DNA of 64,000 nucleotides from Gautieria morchelliformis (GCA_015179125.1 WHVA01000077.1:235972-299971); one strand, 5' to 3'; positions 33,363 through 54,010 are shown, numbered from the stretch's first letter. Numbers and translations: made by a program. Notes: generated by a model not told the origin, from the sequence alone.

Positions 33363-36300
33363 ATGACTATGGCTGTTGACGTCGGAATCGCCAGAAAACC
33401 CCCGCAGGTCGCCGGGTTGGGGCTTCTTGCGCTGAGCTTTCAGACGTTGGGTGAGGCTTTTCCGCACCGGGAATAAATGCGGCGGACGTCTGCTCATCAT
33501 CAGTGCATGGATTGCAGGCATCATCTACAGCGATATTGGCACGTCGCCGCTTTACGTTTTGAACGGGTTATGGTCGTCAAGCGGGCCTGTCCCGTCGAAA
33601 GAGGATGTGATAGGTGGCATAAGCTGTATCATCTGGGCACTGACGCTCCTTCCTATGTTGAAATATGTGAGCGTTCATCTTTTTTTTTTGTCTTTTTTTT
33701 TTGTCTTTTTTTTTTTTTGTGATCTTCTTTCTCGAGCCTCACAACTAACGTTTCCCTGTGTTAGGTTTTCATAGCCCTTCGTTTCGGTACAGATGAAGGC
33801 GAGGGTGGATGCTTCGCCCTCTACCATGGCCTCCTCCCGCCCAGACATACCTCCGCTGAAGACGACCGCTCTTTGACCGGTGAGTGGGGTCTCAAAGGGA
33901 AACCTACCCGGCAGGCAATCGACAACCTTATGCGCTTCAAATGGGTCCTTCTCCCTTGGGTAATCGGTGCTTTGGTTTAATTTCTCGGCGCGATGTCAAC
34001 CGTGACCTTGCCCCCGCAGACCCTCTTTGGCACGAGTCTCACCCTTGCGGACGGGGTTTTCACTCCGGCCGTATCGATCACCAGTGCTGTAGCCGGCATC
34101 GCTGTTGCTGTGCCATCTGTGGCAAATAAAATCACTGGGATATCCATCGCTTTCCTGGTTGTCTTGTTTGCGGTGCAGCGATTCGGCACGGCGAGCCTGT
34201 CTTTTGTATTCTCGCCGGGTACGTACACCACGCGCATTTTTCTGGGGACGCCACAGACGTCCCTCTTTAGTGACCCTGATCTGGCTGTTGCTCATTGCCG
34301 TCACTGGCATTGTTAACATAACCCACTTCCCTGGTATATTCCGAGCCTTCGATCCTTCCCGCGCCGTTATGTGTATGCCTTTCCACCGTTTGTCAACGGC
34401 TGGCAAATTACTACCCCTTCCTTGCAGTATTCGTCCGTACCAAAAACTTCGACCTCCTGGCTGGTGTCCTACTTGCAGTGACTGGGTGTGAAGCGCTTTT
34501 TGCCAAGTAAGGCGCTTAGAGTTTGCGTTGTCGCGTAAACTGTGCACCCACTCGTTGCTTTCTGGGTAACAGTCTCGGGCAGTTCAACATGCGGTCGATC
34601 CAACTGTCCTTTGGATGCGTCACCTACCCATCCTTGATACTGGCCTATCTCGGACAGGGCGCAAGACTCGTCTCTGATGGAGAGAACGTGATATCCAATG
34701 TGTTTTATCAGACCATCCCTGGGCCTCATAATGGGGTGCTGTTTTGGTGTGGTTTTATGACGACTAGGTGTATTATGTGCTGATTGGGGGCGACGATAGG
34801 ATCATGTATGTCTTTGCCATCCTGGCCACTGTATGTTTTTGCTCTCATCTGCCTCAGCTTTGTTTGTGATGACTACTGCCGTGTCTTCAGCTGGTTGCCT
34901 CCCAGGCAATGATCACGGCAACATTTTCATTGGTGAGCCGTCTGTCCTGTGAAAGAATTCCATCTCATCCTCCTGTAGATTCAACAAGTGATCCATTTGA
35001 AAAGTTTTCCACCGTACGTGTTAAAATTGTCTCCTTCCCTGACGTTGTTATATGCTACCTTATGTTCAGCTTGCGGATGATATACACATCGGAGACTACT
35101 CAGGGACACGTATACATTCCCGCGGTGAACTGGACCCGTATGTATTATATCGCTGCTTTAACTCGTCCCGCCGCAAACAAAATGACGCGCAGTTGCTCTT
35201 GTAACGCTTGTGGTGGTTGGCGCATTCAAGAGCTCTGTTTCTCTTAGTAACGCATACGGGTATAATTTAGCCCTTTGGTTTGCTGTCTCTATTGACGATC
35301 TAACTAACTTGGGTGCAGCTTCGCCGTCGCCACTGTCATGTTCGTTACCACGACATTGCTGGCTGTACAATGCCGCTACGTCAAACACTTGCCATGGGTG
35401 GTCAGCATCCTTCTCTTGGTTTTCCTTGGCTTTTTCGACGGTAGGTTGTTTCGTTGCGTCGACGTCCTCTTGGAATTTTACTTTGGAGAAAGGCTTGTTC
35501 TTTGGAGCGGCATTGAAGAAGGTTCCTCAGGGCGCTTGGGTACCTCTCATGATTGGGTGCATTCTGTAAGTGAGCTTGTCAGATTCATTTGGCTGCTGCA
35601 AGTAGCGCTGAACATGACTCCTAGCGTTGTTGTCATGGTCTTCTGGAGTTGGGCCAAGGTAAACCTCACTGATATCGGGCTCTCACTAAGTCATCTCATC
35701 GTGAATATCCAGGGTCTCGAAGATGACTTCGACGGTGCTAACAGAAAGAACTTGCGTCACTTCATCGTACCTTCGGGTAGCGAGAAGCTTGGGACACTTA
35801 GTGTGCAGAGCGACGGCGAGCTGGCATTAGCGAAAACCGACGTAGATGGAAGCGCGGAAGCACCAATTTCCAACACGGAAGGAGACGGCAAGACGTTATA
35901 TCTGGTTGCGGACAGCGAGAATGGGAAGCCGTCCCGAGAGCTCGCGAGAATCCCCACAATGGCTATTTTCCACAAGTTCGCGGGTGGTAAGGGCATTCCA
36001 CACACATTTGTTGGTTTCCTCAGGCAGTATCCGGCGCTCCCCCGCATCGTCGTGAGTGCATATATTGAGATTCATTGTCTCACCACTCACGCCTGTGCTG
36101 GAAGGTGTTCCTCTCGGTCCGTATTATGAATGTTTCCCGGATATCCCAGGAGAACAGGTTTGTGGTAGACAAAGTACGCTCTATGGATGGTGCGTATATA
36201 GAGGATTTTGAAACTGTATGGCCGACTGATCAACGAACAGGTTTCTACGGGGTTACCTATCAGATCGGGTACAAAGATGACTTCGATGTTGATACCGACG

Positions 36301-36754
36301 CCATTGTAAGCCATATCTGCAAGTTGGAGATGCAGGCAAAAGGCGTCGATTCGGACGTCGCTATTCACGAAATTAGAGAGGCGGCCAAACAGACGACGCA
36401 CATGTGAGTGTTCGTCTAGAGAACTCCAGTACTAGAGCGACGTCTCACTTAATGTCCAGTGTCCCGCACTACCGCGTCGTCAGTAGGGGTGTGAGCGATA
36501 CAACTGTTCTGTGGCCTGTCGTCAACTTCGTGCGGAGAGTCTTGATTGAAGACGTCTACTATCGCCTTGGTAAGCCTCCCCTATCTTTCTCCGAGAAGTC
36601 TCTTATATATCTAAAATTTCTTTAAGCGACAATGTTCCCTGAGACCGCAAACTGGCTGACCTCCGCAGACGAGTACGTACCACCCTACTGTTGTTCGTAG
36701 CCTGTCTCATACCCTGCCAGGATGTTACATGTTGGAATCACGGCTCGAATTTGA
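33363..36754 (+). CDS. HAK/KUP-family potassium transporter
   Basis: The start at ATG 33363 gives MTMAVDVGIARKPPQVAGLG. Splicing more than a dozen short GT-AG introns restores the conserved K_trans order: LALSFQTLG/IIYSDIGTSPLYVL (the family signature), FGTDEGEGGCFALYHGL, LFGTSLTLADGVFTPAVS, VTLIWLLLIAVTGIVNI, FVRTKNFDLLAGVLLAVTG, LGQGARLVSDGENVISNVFY, IYTSETTQGHVYIPAVNW, and a cytosolic C-terminal domain with HFIVPSG and FYGVTYQIGY. The end is ...HVGITARI at TGA 36754. No unavoidable stop or frameshift was found. For example, the TAA near 33978 falls in a well-formed intron (33961-34019). The product should be a plasma-membrane high-affinity potassium (H+-coupled) transporter with 10-14 membrane helices. 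A T-rich intron lies at 33667-33764. Confidence 0.92.
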
Positions 36755-37519
36755 GAAAAATTTTTGAAAGGCACTCACTATACATTTGTTACTGTTACAT
36801 ACCGGGTTCATGAACTGTCACTATGATGGCGTATATGCAGATCATCGCCGTGTATTGTCGCTGTTTCGCGTAACGTTTCATTGCCATATTATCAGTGGTT
36901 ACTTTACCCTTTATCCAGTACAGATGCTTGATGCTTCTTTGCATACACTACCGAACCCATGATAATATACCTTTTGATATGCAGAAGAAAATTTACCCAT
37001 GGTAAATTAAGGTGAGAATCCTACTTATAGTAGCATACTTATTTGAGTCAAGTATTGTGAGCCGCGACTTCTGGCACTGGATTTGAAACTGCTTCCGCAT
37101 ATATCCTAGCTACAAATCGAAGTTCATGAAAGCAGAGAAGACAACGCCGGAGGCAAAATAAATTATGTACTTATACTTAACTCACAGCCTCCATCTATTA
37201 ACACACAGCCTAGACCTATTAACACATACTTAGTGCACTTCATCCCTATTTATTTACATATGCATTCCTTGACCAAATCATTTAAATACACGATGCTTTC
37301 GTTGAGAGACAAAAAATTTCATTGCTTGTTGCTTGAACAAATACATGTTTCGAGGTATTCCACAAGACCTATGGCGAGGGTAGGGAAGCGCCCGCGGGAG
37401 ATGTCAAGGAAGGAGAGCCGCAATTGGTGCGATTGAAGAATAACTTGACGTTATTTCTGACCAGTCGAAAATGATGGGGACGAAAACAGAAGGTCAACGG
37501 AAGGTCGGGTACAGTACAC
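36755..37519. other. Intergenic between convergent genes
   Basis: The transporter (plus) and zinc-finger gene (minus) converge here. The sequence is AT-rich with no credible frame and likely holds both 3' UTRs. Repeated ACACACAGCCT-like words near 37185-37210 form a small local repeat. Confidence 0.5.
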
Positions 37520-38691
37520 CTACAGGTCCATCTCCATGTCCATCCCGTCCCATTCTCCGTCTTTCCCAATATCTTTCTCTTCGTCCGCCTCGTGACCGTT
37601 CGCTTCAACGACCACCACGTCTTCGTCACGTTCATTGTCGCTCTCTCCACCCCGGACGCTGCTCTTCGGCAGACTCCAGCCGCGCTCAGAGCTCGAGTAT
37701 GAGAGAGAAAGAGAGAAAGGCCCCGATGTCGACGAGTATGGTGTATGGACCCAGGACGTCTCGCGGGAATAGTCCTCCCAACCTGGCACGGACACGGGTG
37801 CCGATCGCGCCGACTGGGCGCTTGGAGTTGGATTAGGATGTCCGAGTAGCCCTGGCCGGAACTGGGTCAAGGTTGGCCTAGCCTCTTGCTCATCTTCACT
37901 CGTGCTCATATCATCGGCATCGACCGCAGCGTTACGCTGTCCTAAGGCTGGGGAGCTGTTTGGAAGGGGAAGAAGTCCGCCAGAGAGGTAGGAAGGCCAG
38001 AGAGAACGATCCTCGGGAAGAGAGGTGCCGCCTCCAGACTCGGTGGGGGAGAGGTGGGAGAGAATCGCGGCAGCCTAATGTACAAGGTATGTCAGGCTCG
38101 AGAGCAGAAATGCAGGACGTGACATGCCTCGAGAAGCTGGACCTGTTGGTGTTTGGACAGTAGGAACTTGCTGGCTTCCCGCCAATGAGGCGAATGCTCC
38201 CATCTGTGCTTAACAAGGCAGCTGGGATGCCTGTAAATCTGGACAAATTCAGGTAAATAATCCAGATTCGGCCAAGCGAATGGGAACACGGCGTGGTGAC
38301 TCACCTTTGAGCAACTCTCACACCTGAAGGTCGTCCCCTTCTTCTTTGTGCCATGTTGCAAAATCTCTTCTTTCATCCCGTCCATGGGTGCCGACTTGGA
38401 GACCAGGCCTTGGTTGACACCAGGAGGCGACAGCGACAAAGACGCTTGGAGACGGGACGACGCTACCCTGTCGCGGTCCTCGGAGTAGTTGAGTAGAGTA
38501 TCACGAGCATCACTGGGACGTCGCTTGCGGCTCTGACTAAATGAGCTGCGACGGCGTTGCTTGATGAGGATGGGCGCCGCAGGGGGGGCAGCTAAATGCT
38601 GTACTTGAATATGGTGCGCCGAGGCTGCTGCATCGGAGAGAGAGAGTAGAGAAAGAGGGGGTTGAGACATATGTGATGCAGAGGAGTTCAT
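37520..38691 (-). CDS. C2H2 zinc-finger protein
   Basis: Three exons: 38691-38305, 38238-38128, 38074-37520. Start ATG 38691 gives MNSSASHMSQPPLSLLSLSD; an upstream in-frame Met (38775) is possible but less likely. The N-terminal half is Ser/Ala/Arg-rich with a basic stretch (KQRRRSSFSQSRKRRPS), a likely nuclear signal. The finger spans the first intron: CESCSK in exon 1 and IYRHPSCLVKHRWEH in exon 2 (Cys-X2-Cys-X12-His-X4-His). A conserved KFLLSKHQQVQLLEAAAILS follows. The C-terminus is acidic (DEEKDIGKDGEWDG). Intron 2 starts GCATGT, a GC-AG intron. This is probably a transcription regulator; target genes unknown. Confidence 0.8.
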
Positions 38692-41269
38692 GATAGCTAA
38701 AGACAAGTGAAAGGAGAATAGAGGATCGTCAAAAAGGGGCGTGTAATTTAGCAGTCGCGCATCCGTCGCTTTCACAATGCTACAGGGACGTGTTGACGGC
38801 GGATGCAGCGCAGAGGGTACAGTGGGAGAGTACGGGAAGTATGGCGACTCAAAGGGCCATGATGGGTGGTGGTAGTTGAGACTCAGAGGACAAAGTTCGA
38901 ATTGGGAAAGAAAAGTGAGGCTGTAGAATTAAAGGTCCGCCCAAAAATATACTTAGCAGGAGACCCCTAACACGTTCCCGCAGCAATAGTCTATTTGGGT
39001 GATCGTGCCGAAGAGAGTGTGACCGGCACTTAGATCACCCAGCGACATAGTGACGCTAAGCTTCGAGTTGAGATGTAACAGGCTCCCATGGGTGGAATAT
39101 CACAGCTGTCTATTACTCCCAGGCTGCACTCCCAGGATCCTAGGTCCTCGGGGTCAACGGACAGTCCAGGTCATGTGACGCTAGGAGGGAGTTACAATGC
39201 GGGGGCGGGCAGGAACAGAAAAAACACCGACTGAATCGGTTATCTGAATACAGTTTCGTGCAACGGTTGGCAAGATAGGAACATAGGAACAGTGTTCGTT
39301 GTACGGCCGTAGCCGAGAGGAGAACTTCCAGCCATTCACCGTCAAGAAGCCTGGCCAAGCTTAATTCGGCTGGTCTTCCGTTGTCTTCCGAGGCTCATTG
39401 TGGGGCAGGAACAGAGGGCGCAGAGCCAGGTCCAAAGGCGTGATATGACGACACAACTCCATCTCAAATAACTGAAGTTGCTCAAGGACCTTCAAGTGCG
39501 GGGATCCTTGCACCAAGACCAGTTGAAACAATTCTTCGCAGCCGCATCGAAATAGCAAAAATAGGACATGCCTCGTAATTCATCACAAACTTCTCCGCCC
39601 ACTGTGCCGGGCCCGGGTGAAAGGACCATCGTCTTCCAGGGTCCATAGTGGCCACGGGAAAAAATTACTTCTCTAGAAGAGGAGAAATCAGCAGTTGGCT
39701 ACAATGTGGTGCATAAGCGACCATCCAATGATCTCTCATCCGGTTTCAAATATTTATCGTAGCGCAGTGCTTGTCATATCGCCATTGCTTCAAAGACGAG
39801 TGCCACCTTAGGCACGATTGTGGGACGCCGGACATAGGTACAGCTCAATGATCTTGACTATCGGCTGCAGTATCGTCTGACGATGGACACCATATACCAG
39901 TGTATTGATGAATTGGCAGAGGACCCTTCATGTATGTCTTGATTCGTGACGCCTCTGATAATCTTTTGTATAGTAGAATGGCTTTCTCGAAATTACTAGG
40001 CGGAGGCAGGAGAAAGAAGGAATTCGGAAGGAGAAAGCGACAAGACAGCCAAGTTGACGCCCTGAGGAAGCGCCCGGCGCTACCGGCTGGTACGTAAGGT
40101 CGTCAGGGACGACACGAAACAAATAGCTTCTGGTCATTCACGAACTTCGATGTGCGGTTGGCGCACTCGCGTATGAGGCTCACATTGTCTTTTCCGGTCA
40201 TGCTACTCTGCAGTAGATTATACTCGTAACGTGGTACTTGAAGCCGTTGTTAAGGATGACACGGACCACTCTGGTTACATAATGCACATCATATTAGACG
40301 TGGTCACGAGTCTAGTAGTCGTCCGCCCAACGTCATGCCTAGGCCCATCTCCAACACTCACCTCTTTTCATCACCAGCGTGAGCTTTCTGTTTCTGCACC
40401 CAATCCCCGCCAAATCAGATTGCGGGTATCATGATATCAACGGCATCTGGTTTGCATCCACGGATAAGTCCTGCTCGTACAGCCACCGCCATCAACAACA
40501 CGAAGCTTATTTAACCACCCCCTTTTCAAATTCCCACCTCTGTCGCCGGTGACAGCGAATGCAATTCAATCAGGCATTGTACTTCATCGATGCCCATATT
40601 TACAGTTTCGATTTTCGTCCGTCTAGTCAAGGGTCAACAAAGCTGTTAAAGGTGATTTGGGCATCTATGCACCCCGGGACCCGGCCAGCTGGTGTAACCC
40701 AACCAAAGAGCTCTTAGTAATATGAACTTTGAATGATCTTTCGGCAGCTGTATATGCGACTTCTTCACAACCTTGGGGACCTGGACCTTTCGGCTACAAT
40801 AGCGTTAACTCGAAAATACCTCGTTTGATCTGATTCGCTGGGCCCAGTCGTCTAGAAAGTTCATCGACATACCGACTACAGGTCTTTATTGATTATCCTG
40901 GTGAAAGCTTGGTAATTGAAATTCATCTAGATCAATCAGATTAATCACGGCCATGAATTTGTACCTTGCGACTCCAGGAATAATCTCAACTGAGCTCTGT
41001 GGCTGCCAGCTAACACGGCCTAGCTTGTGCTGTTTCTCTATTTGCACTCTCGTACTCTTGACATCCAAGCGCTGTAACCTCTCAACTAGCATAGGCGTTG
41101 AGTCAAGTTCATGAAGCTCCTGGGTGACACGGAGAATCCAAGTACACCCTGCCAGAGGGGATCAGGAAACACAGGTTTGAGCGGTGACGCTGCATCTATT
41201 CCGGAAACCTACTTGCTTTGTGCAAAAGGACTATGTGCCTATAAGATACACTTTCGCTGCAAGAGTTAA
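38692..41269. other. Long intergenic region, no firmly supported gene
   Basis: The zinc-finger promoter lies next to 38691. Between 39140 and 39646 on the minus strand there are protein-like frames: ATG 39646 (MDPGRRWSFHPGPAQWAEKF) and, in another frame, ELFQLVLVQGSPHLKVLEQL. No splice combination joining them kept the frame, so a gene is not called. From 39700 to 41270 only short unremarkable frames are present; one at 41092-40886 (minus) has no recognised domain. Confidence 0.4.
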
Positions 41270-42110
41270 TCTCGAACGATGTCAGACTCGGCCTTACCAG
41301 AAGGCCCGAATGAACTCTCGTTTTCCCAAGGGGAACTCTTGGATATTGTAGGTAAGAGGGGCAAATAGTAGAAGGCGAAGTTCTCCACAGGAAGTGAGTT
41401 TGTAATCTAGGTGGTAGTTCATCTAACTTATTGGACCCGCAGACAAGTCGTACGCGTCTCGGCTCATACTTATCAATTTGTTTTTAACAGAGTCCTTCCA
41501 GACTACTTCAGAGCTAGCGGCACATCTCTTCCCGGAACCTACTTGTATCGTACAGAAGCAAGGCTCAATTGTGAGTGATGTATTTTACTCTGACCGGGAG
41601 ATGCCAATTACACACCATGCTACACTCGGCCTCAGCGGATAATCCGAACGAGCTGTCGTTATCCGAGGGTAATCTCATGGATATTGTAAACGAGGCGGTA
41701 TATTGGTGGCAGGCCGAACGTTCTGATGACAGGACGGGAAATGAGTTTTCAACATCCCTGGCAGTTCGATTATTTACTGGCTCCTCAACTAAGTTGTACA
41801 ATCGAGTATGTTTCAGCGCATCCTTTTCAATCCAATTCTTTGTTAACAGGCTTCTAGATTACTTGAAATTTAAGGGATACGTGGATCCCCAGAAACCTGT
41901 TTATATCGTGCAAATGCATTGTATAATTGTGAGTGATGTATGTAAACACTCTGGCCTGGAGATGGTAATTTAGAACCATGTTAGACTCAACTGAACTAGA
42001 TGACCCGAACGAGAGCTCATTCTGTAAGGGAGAACCCCTGGATACTGTGGACAAGGGGGGAAGATGTTGGCCGGCAAAGCGTTCAAATGGCACAACAGGA
42101 GGCGAGTTTT
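41270..42110 (+). pseudogene. Tandemly triplicated SH3-domain gene fragment
   Basis: Three direct, diverged copies start near 41278, 41617 and 41976, about 340-360 bp apart. Each encodes the core of an SH3 domain: copy 1 PNELSFSQGELLDIV; copy 2 NPNELSLSEGNLMDIV then WWQAERSD; copy 3 DPNESSFCKGEPLDTV then WPAKRSNGTTG. These match the ALYDY-following region DPxELSF...GE...DI...WW.A...G..G of SH3 domains, most like Sho1-type or related fungal SH3 proteins. Flanking bases are also repeated (ATTGTGAGTGATGTAT in copies 2 and 3). Stops and gaps occur in all copies, so none is likely functional. Confidence 0.65.
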
Positions 42111-43174
42111 AAGTTCCGAGGTACTATCTCACCCATATACTTGACCCTCGACTTGACCCTCGACCTAGTTGTACCATCGAGTATGTGTCTCAGCTCATCC
42201 TTTTCAATTCGTTATAAAAAGTTTCTTTCCAGATTATCTTCAAATTCAAGTTATGCCCTGAAACAAGGGATGTTATGTAAACCATAATCGTGTTAAGCTG
42301 AGAGTGATCGAGACACGGGCAAAGAGATCCGAACTGGGTCTCGGTGGGGTCGCTATCTGACCTGTATTTTGGCCCTCTAGACTCGTGTTAGTAGAACAAC
42401 TATTCGTACTTCCAGGCCTGGCACCTCCAATAGACCAATATATAGAGCTCTAAATTATATACTCCCTCAGGCGTGAAGAACTATCCGACATATATGCCGC
42501 ACTGTAGCTTGCGGTTTCATCAGTTATGTAACTTATTCGCTCATGGGTAGGTACCTGAAGGAATTTTGATCATGCCGAAAGGCCGGTTTGATGTACTGTG
42601 TGTTGTATCACCGTATCGGCTGTTGTGAGCTTCCACGGTGCCTCTGTATTTAGACACTGGCAGGGAACTCTCCATTCGCCTGAAATTAATGGTATTATTT
42701 TCAGGCAAGTAATTCCCGCGATGTCTGTGGGGAGTTGCACAGCAATAATACGTCTGTTCTTCGGGTAGCCAGGTGGTCCGTGCGGGATGTATCTTTCCTC
42801 ATAAATCGGAGCTAGGTTCCCACAATTTTGATTTCCTTACCTTGAGGGCGTGGATGCCTTCAAGCCTTTGTGTTCACCCCCGGGGGCGCGGGAGCTGGCC
42901 ATAGCACGGTGACGCACTGTCCTCTGTTGGCTCCTACGGTTTGTATGAGGTTTATGCCTCGTGCACCGTCTAAATATTTTCCTGTCTTGGTTCGCTCCTG
43001 GGAGTGGCCGGGCTCCTTTTTTTTTTTTATCAATTAACCGGTGCTAACCCTAACCATAACGTATTTGGTAGTTAAGGCATATTACGTATTCTTAGCTCAG
43101 CGTCTAGTGAAGTGATGCTCCTCTGTTAGCGACCCTGCCAGCGGCCTCGCTGTCGACGTGACCTGTCCCTCCGC
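42111..43174. other. Intergenic region upstream of the BEACH gene
   Basis: No gene is supported. A T10 run lies near 43018-43028 and a two-unit telomere-like motif CTAACCCTAACC at about 43045-43056. The last 100-150 bp would include the promoter and leader of the BEACH gene. Confidence 0.4.
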
Positions 43175-50724
<7,550 letters not shown>

Positions 50725-51319
50725 GGCTGGACTGTGCTTTTACCATGTATTGTGTGCCGATATTATATTGCTAATGCTTATGCTATGTTGTACTTCATAC
50801 GGTATTTGGATTACCTGGCTGCAAGTTTACCAGCTCATTAATGTGAATGATCGTTTAAACCCACCCCTCCCTCCTGAACCCACTAGCTGGAAAAGCCACA
50901 TGCGACTGTTGTAGTGGAACATGCATCTCCGAACATCCGGGGCATAATGTTATGCTGGCCGGTCGGAGCGAGTGACTACTATGAAGACCTTGAAACTAGC
51001 AGCGGCCTAATAATACCGAGGTCAGCAGCGTTTGATCAAACCCGATTCTCTCCGAAGGAGAGGGTGTTTTATACGGCCTCGCTAGGCGCCGGCACACTAT
51101 ATCTTGCTCTAAGCCGACCCTGGCTCGGGCCCAAGGATTCGTACAGAGCTAGTGAGTCGTACTTTGAATTTTTACAAGCCGGTGTTTATCACCGCCGACC
51201 GATCTCGACCCACAAGTTAATGTCGACGCGCGTTACGTCCGGCCTTAGACACGGCGACTGAATTCATCCTTGTCTGTCTGTCTGTCTCCTTGTAGGCTTC
51301 TCCTTAGTTCGTCTGCAGA
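50725..51319. other. Intergenic between BEACH and DUF2855 genes
   Basis: No recognised gene. A 115-codon plus-strand frame (50914-51261) has no family resemblance. A short TGTC tetranucleotide repeat (CTTGTCTGTCTGTCTG near 51270-51290) precedes the DUF2855 start. Confidence 0.4.
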
Positions 51320-52682
51320 ATGTCGAGCGACTACAATGTCACGCTAGTTGTGCCTCGCCCATCATCTGGTCAAAACCCTCATAACCCTATATTGGCACAC
51401 TCCACCATTCCTAAATCACTTCCTCCATGCCATATCGTTATTCGCGTTGACAGGTTCGGTTTCTCTTCTAACAACATCACCTACCAAGCACTGGGAGAAG
51501 AGCCTCATTTCCGGTGAGACATGTTAACTGTGGATTACCAATTACTCATAGCGCTCGCCGCTCGCAGATACTTTGAATTTCACCCAGCTCCAGACGCTCC
51601 AGATGTGCATGGGGTGATTCCAGTCTGGGGATTTGGCACCGTCGTTGCATCCAACGTGTCCAAGATTCCAGTTAATGAACGTGTGTTTGGATATCTCGCC
51701 ATGGCGCGTTATCTCTTACTCCCGGTGGACACGTCCAACATCAATCAGTTCAACTTCTACGTTCCCAGGCCACATCTACCTCCCGGTACGAACATGGCAG
51801 TCGTTTCTTCTCATTTGGATGTCTCATCACTCCCCAGATCGTCGGCCTTATAACCAGATTACGCGTTGCTCGCGTGACAAGCTGTATCATCCCGCAGAGG
51901 AGGACCTCTCCATGCTCTACCGGCCACTCTTCTGGACATCCTTTTGGGCGGAAGACTGGCTTTTCACTGGACCTAAGAAGCCCTACAATGGCGCCTCGAC
52001 TATCCTTATTTCGAGTGCTAGTTCAAAGACCGCTTTTTGCCTAGCCTATCTCGTGCAGAAGCGCAGCTACCACAGTCTCAAAGTCATGGGACTCACCTCC
52101 AAAGGGAATCTTGCTTTCACGAAAGGTCTGGGGTTGTACCATACAGTCTTCACGTACGACGAGGTCGAGGCGTACGCTGGTAAATCCGATGGCACATGGA
52201 TCTATGTTGACGTCGCGGGAAACGACGCCCTCAACTCACGAATATGGAACAAACTTGGCTCACGTGTTGTGCGCAACATAAGCCTCGGTCTTACTAATCT
52301 CAGTCCATCAGTACAGAGCACCTATGCCATGCCTGTGAGCGGAGTTACCAACTCTTCCACTCTGAAGCCTGGGACAGCAAGCAGCCCTGTCGAATTCTTC
52401 TTCATGCCAGAGTGGCTAGCAGAGCGTCGTCACACCCTCACTGCATCCGACATTTCTAAGATGCAGTATACAGCTTGGGGTGCGCTCATGCGAGATTGTA
52501 AGGCGTGGGTGGCCTTGGAGAGGACTTGGGGGCCTGAGGAGGTGCGGCGTGGGTATTTGGAAATGGTCAAGGGTCGCGTAGGTCCTGATAAAGGCCTGAT
52601 ATGGAGTCTTTGGGACGAGCCGGACGGTTTGCTCTGGGAGCGGGAGCTGCTTAGACGCGGGTCAGTGTCTGGGAAGTTCTGA
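51320..52682 (+). CDS. DUF2855 family protein
   Basis: Three exons: 51320-51513, 51568-51785, 51838-52682, with phases that match. The start MSSDYNVTLVVPRPSSGQNP is the first ATG after the upstream spacer. Conserved DUF2855 blocks: VDRFGFSSNNITYQALGE, IPVWGFGTVVAS, ERVFGYLAMARYLLL, MLYRPLFWTSFWAEDWL, ILISSASSKTAFCLAYL, VMGLTSKGNLAFTKGLGLY and YVDVAGN, ending near WGPEEVRRGYLEMVKG. The SSASSKTA and LTSxxN blocks resemble the nucleotide-binding part of medium-chain dehydrogenases, so an oxidoreductase-like fold is plausible. No activity is established for the family. Length (about 418 residues) is normal. Confidence 0.9.
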
Positions 52683-54010
52683 AAACGTCTTGCTGTCTTG
52701 AACCACCTGGAGCGTTTGCACTGTTGCACTCATTTGGTCACATGCACGATGGCTTAGTTCCATGGTCTGTCTTTGAATAGGTGATGATGTTTGTGTGTAT
52801 ATTAGGCTTCAGCTATTGGCTAAGTATTGCCGGTCCGTGCAGTGTGAGGTAAGTACGCCCTTCCAATTTACCCCTTTCTTAAACTACGTGTAGCCTTTCC
52901 ACTTAGACCTATATCCCGCAACTCCCCTGGGCACATATAGTATCACTCAGCCCAGTGGGATGCCTTCTAATGTCGATGCAATCCCTGCTCGGTAGGTACA
53001 GAGCGCACCTACTGAAATTTCCCTCAGACCGATTGAGCTGGACATGGCTGAAGCTGGTTTCATGCTAAGACCCTAGACAACTCCAACTTCAATTGCTTCT
53101 TTCATATGGTAAGCAATTCAAGCACGCTGATACATCGACAATTTAGAAAATCTGGTATATACCGAGGCTTTTATACGATGTTCGTGTTACCTTCTTTTTC
53201 TCTCGCCTTAGCCTTCAAGCTTCGCCTCAGAACACGAAGGCAGTTCTTCGGGGACTCGTTCTAGCCTTCCCCTTCCATATCGCCGTCAGGGATTCTTAGA
53301 CTGCATGTCTATCTGCTGTGGCTACTAGTATACGAGAGAGGTGTTGAACATCTGCACGAGGCCTTACAGAAATACTCAACTCCTGGAATATCGGAAGATG
53401 CTCACGTTGCATTTGGAGTCATAGAGGTTGCATTTCTCTGCCTACTAGTGCTAGGATCCAAAGCCGATTTACTTGATTATTTGGCCACTTGCGAAGACAG
53501 GACAAAGCTGATCGGCCCAGCAACATGGACATAAGTATTTAGATGTCAAAGAGGCATCGATGCTTCGAGTTCTTGCACTGAAAGTTGAGCAATCTACGTC
53601 ATTCAGGTGGGCTCGCGCTTCGAAGAAGGGTGTGACGGATGAAAAGTTTGAACAGCTCAGTTGACTAATTGCTGCCAGTTTGCAAGGCCGATTCAGATGG
53701 TTTTTACTGTATTGTTTTTAGGGAGAAGGCTCGGGGCCTTGTTAGTGTAGTGATGTGTGTATTACGCGTCTCAGAAGTCAAGCCAGGTCCGAACGCGGTA
53801 CTACAAAATAAACACATCGGAGGATGTGTCAAGTTGTGTAGGTCTCATACAATGCTCTCGGTCAGATATGACTCTGTATCTGGGAACGCGTGGATCAGTG
53901 GTCTAGCCTCGCCAAACTCCCCAATGACGCTCGAAAAGGTGCTACTAGTACAGGGTGAGAACAACAGTTACAAGGTGAGGAAGACAAGGAAGAAGGAATT
54001 CTGTCAGCCT
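52683..54010. other. Intergenic, gene fragments not assignable
   Basis: Short protein-like frames occur (for example 53669-54085 plus, and about 53360-53535) but none shows a known domain or consistent splice structure. A mid-length frame overlaps the 3' end of the neighbouring minus-strand gene and is probably its shadow. Confidence 0.4.

Noticed and set aside
33961-34019. A stop codon within the potassium transporter region suggesting a pseudogene.
   Set aside because: The stop lies in a well-formed GT-AG intron; splicing restores LLPW followed by TLFGTSLTLADG as in the family.
43045-43056. Telomere-like CTAACCCTAACC motif.
   Set aside because: Only two units, inside genic DNA; too short to indicate a telomere or an interstitial telomeric array.
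50914-51261. A 115-codon open frame between the BEACH and DUF2855 genes.
   Set aside because: No domain, no splice support, and it occupies the expected promoter region of the DUF2855 gene.
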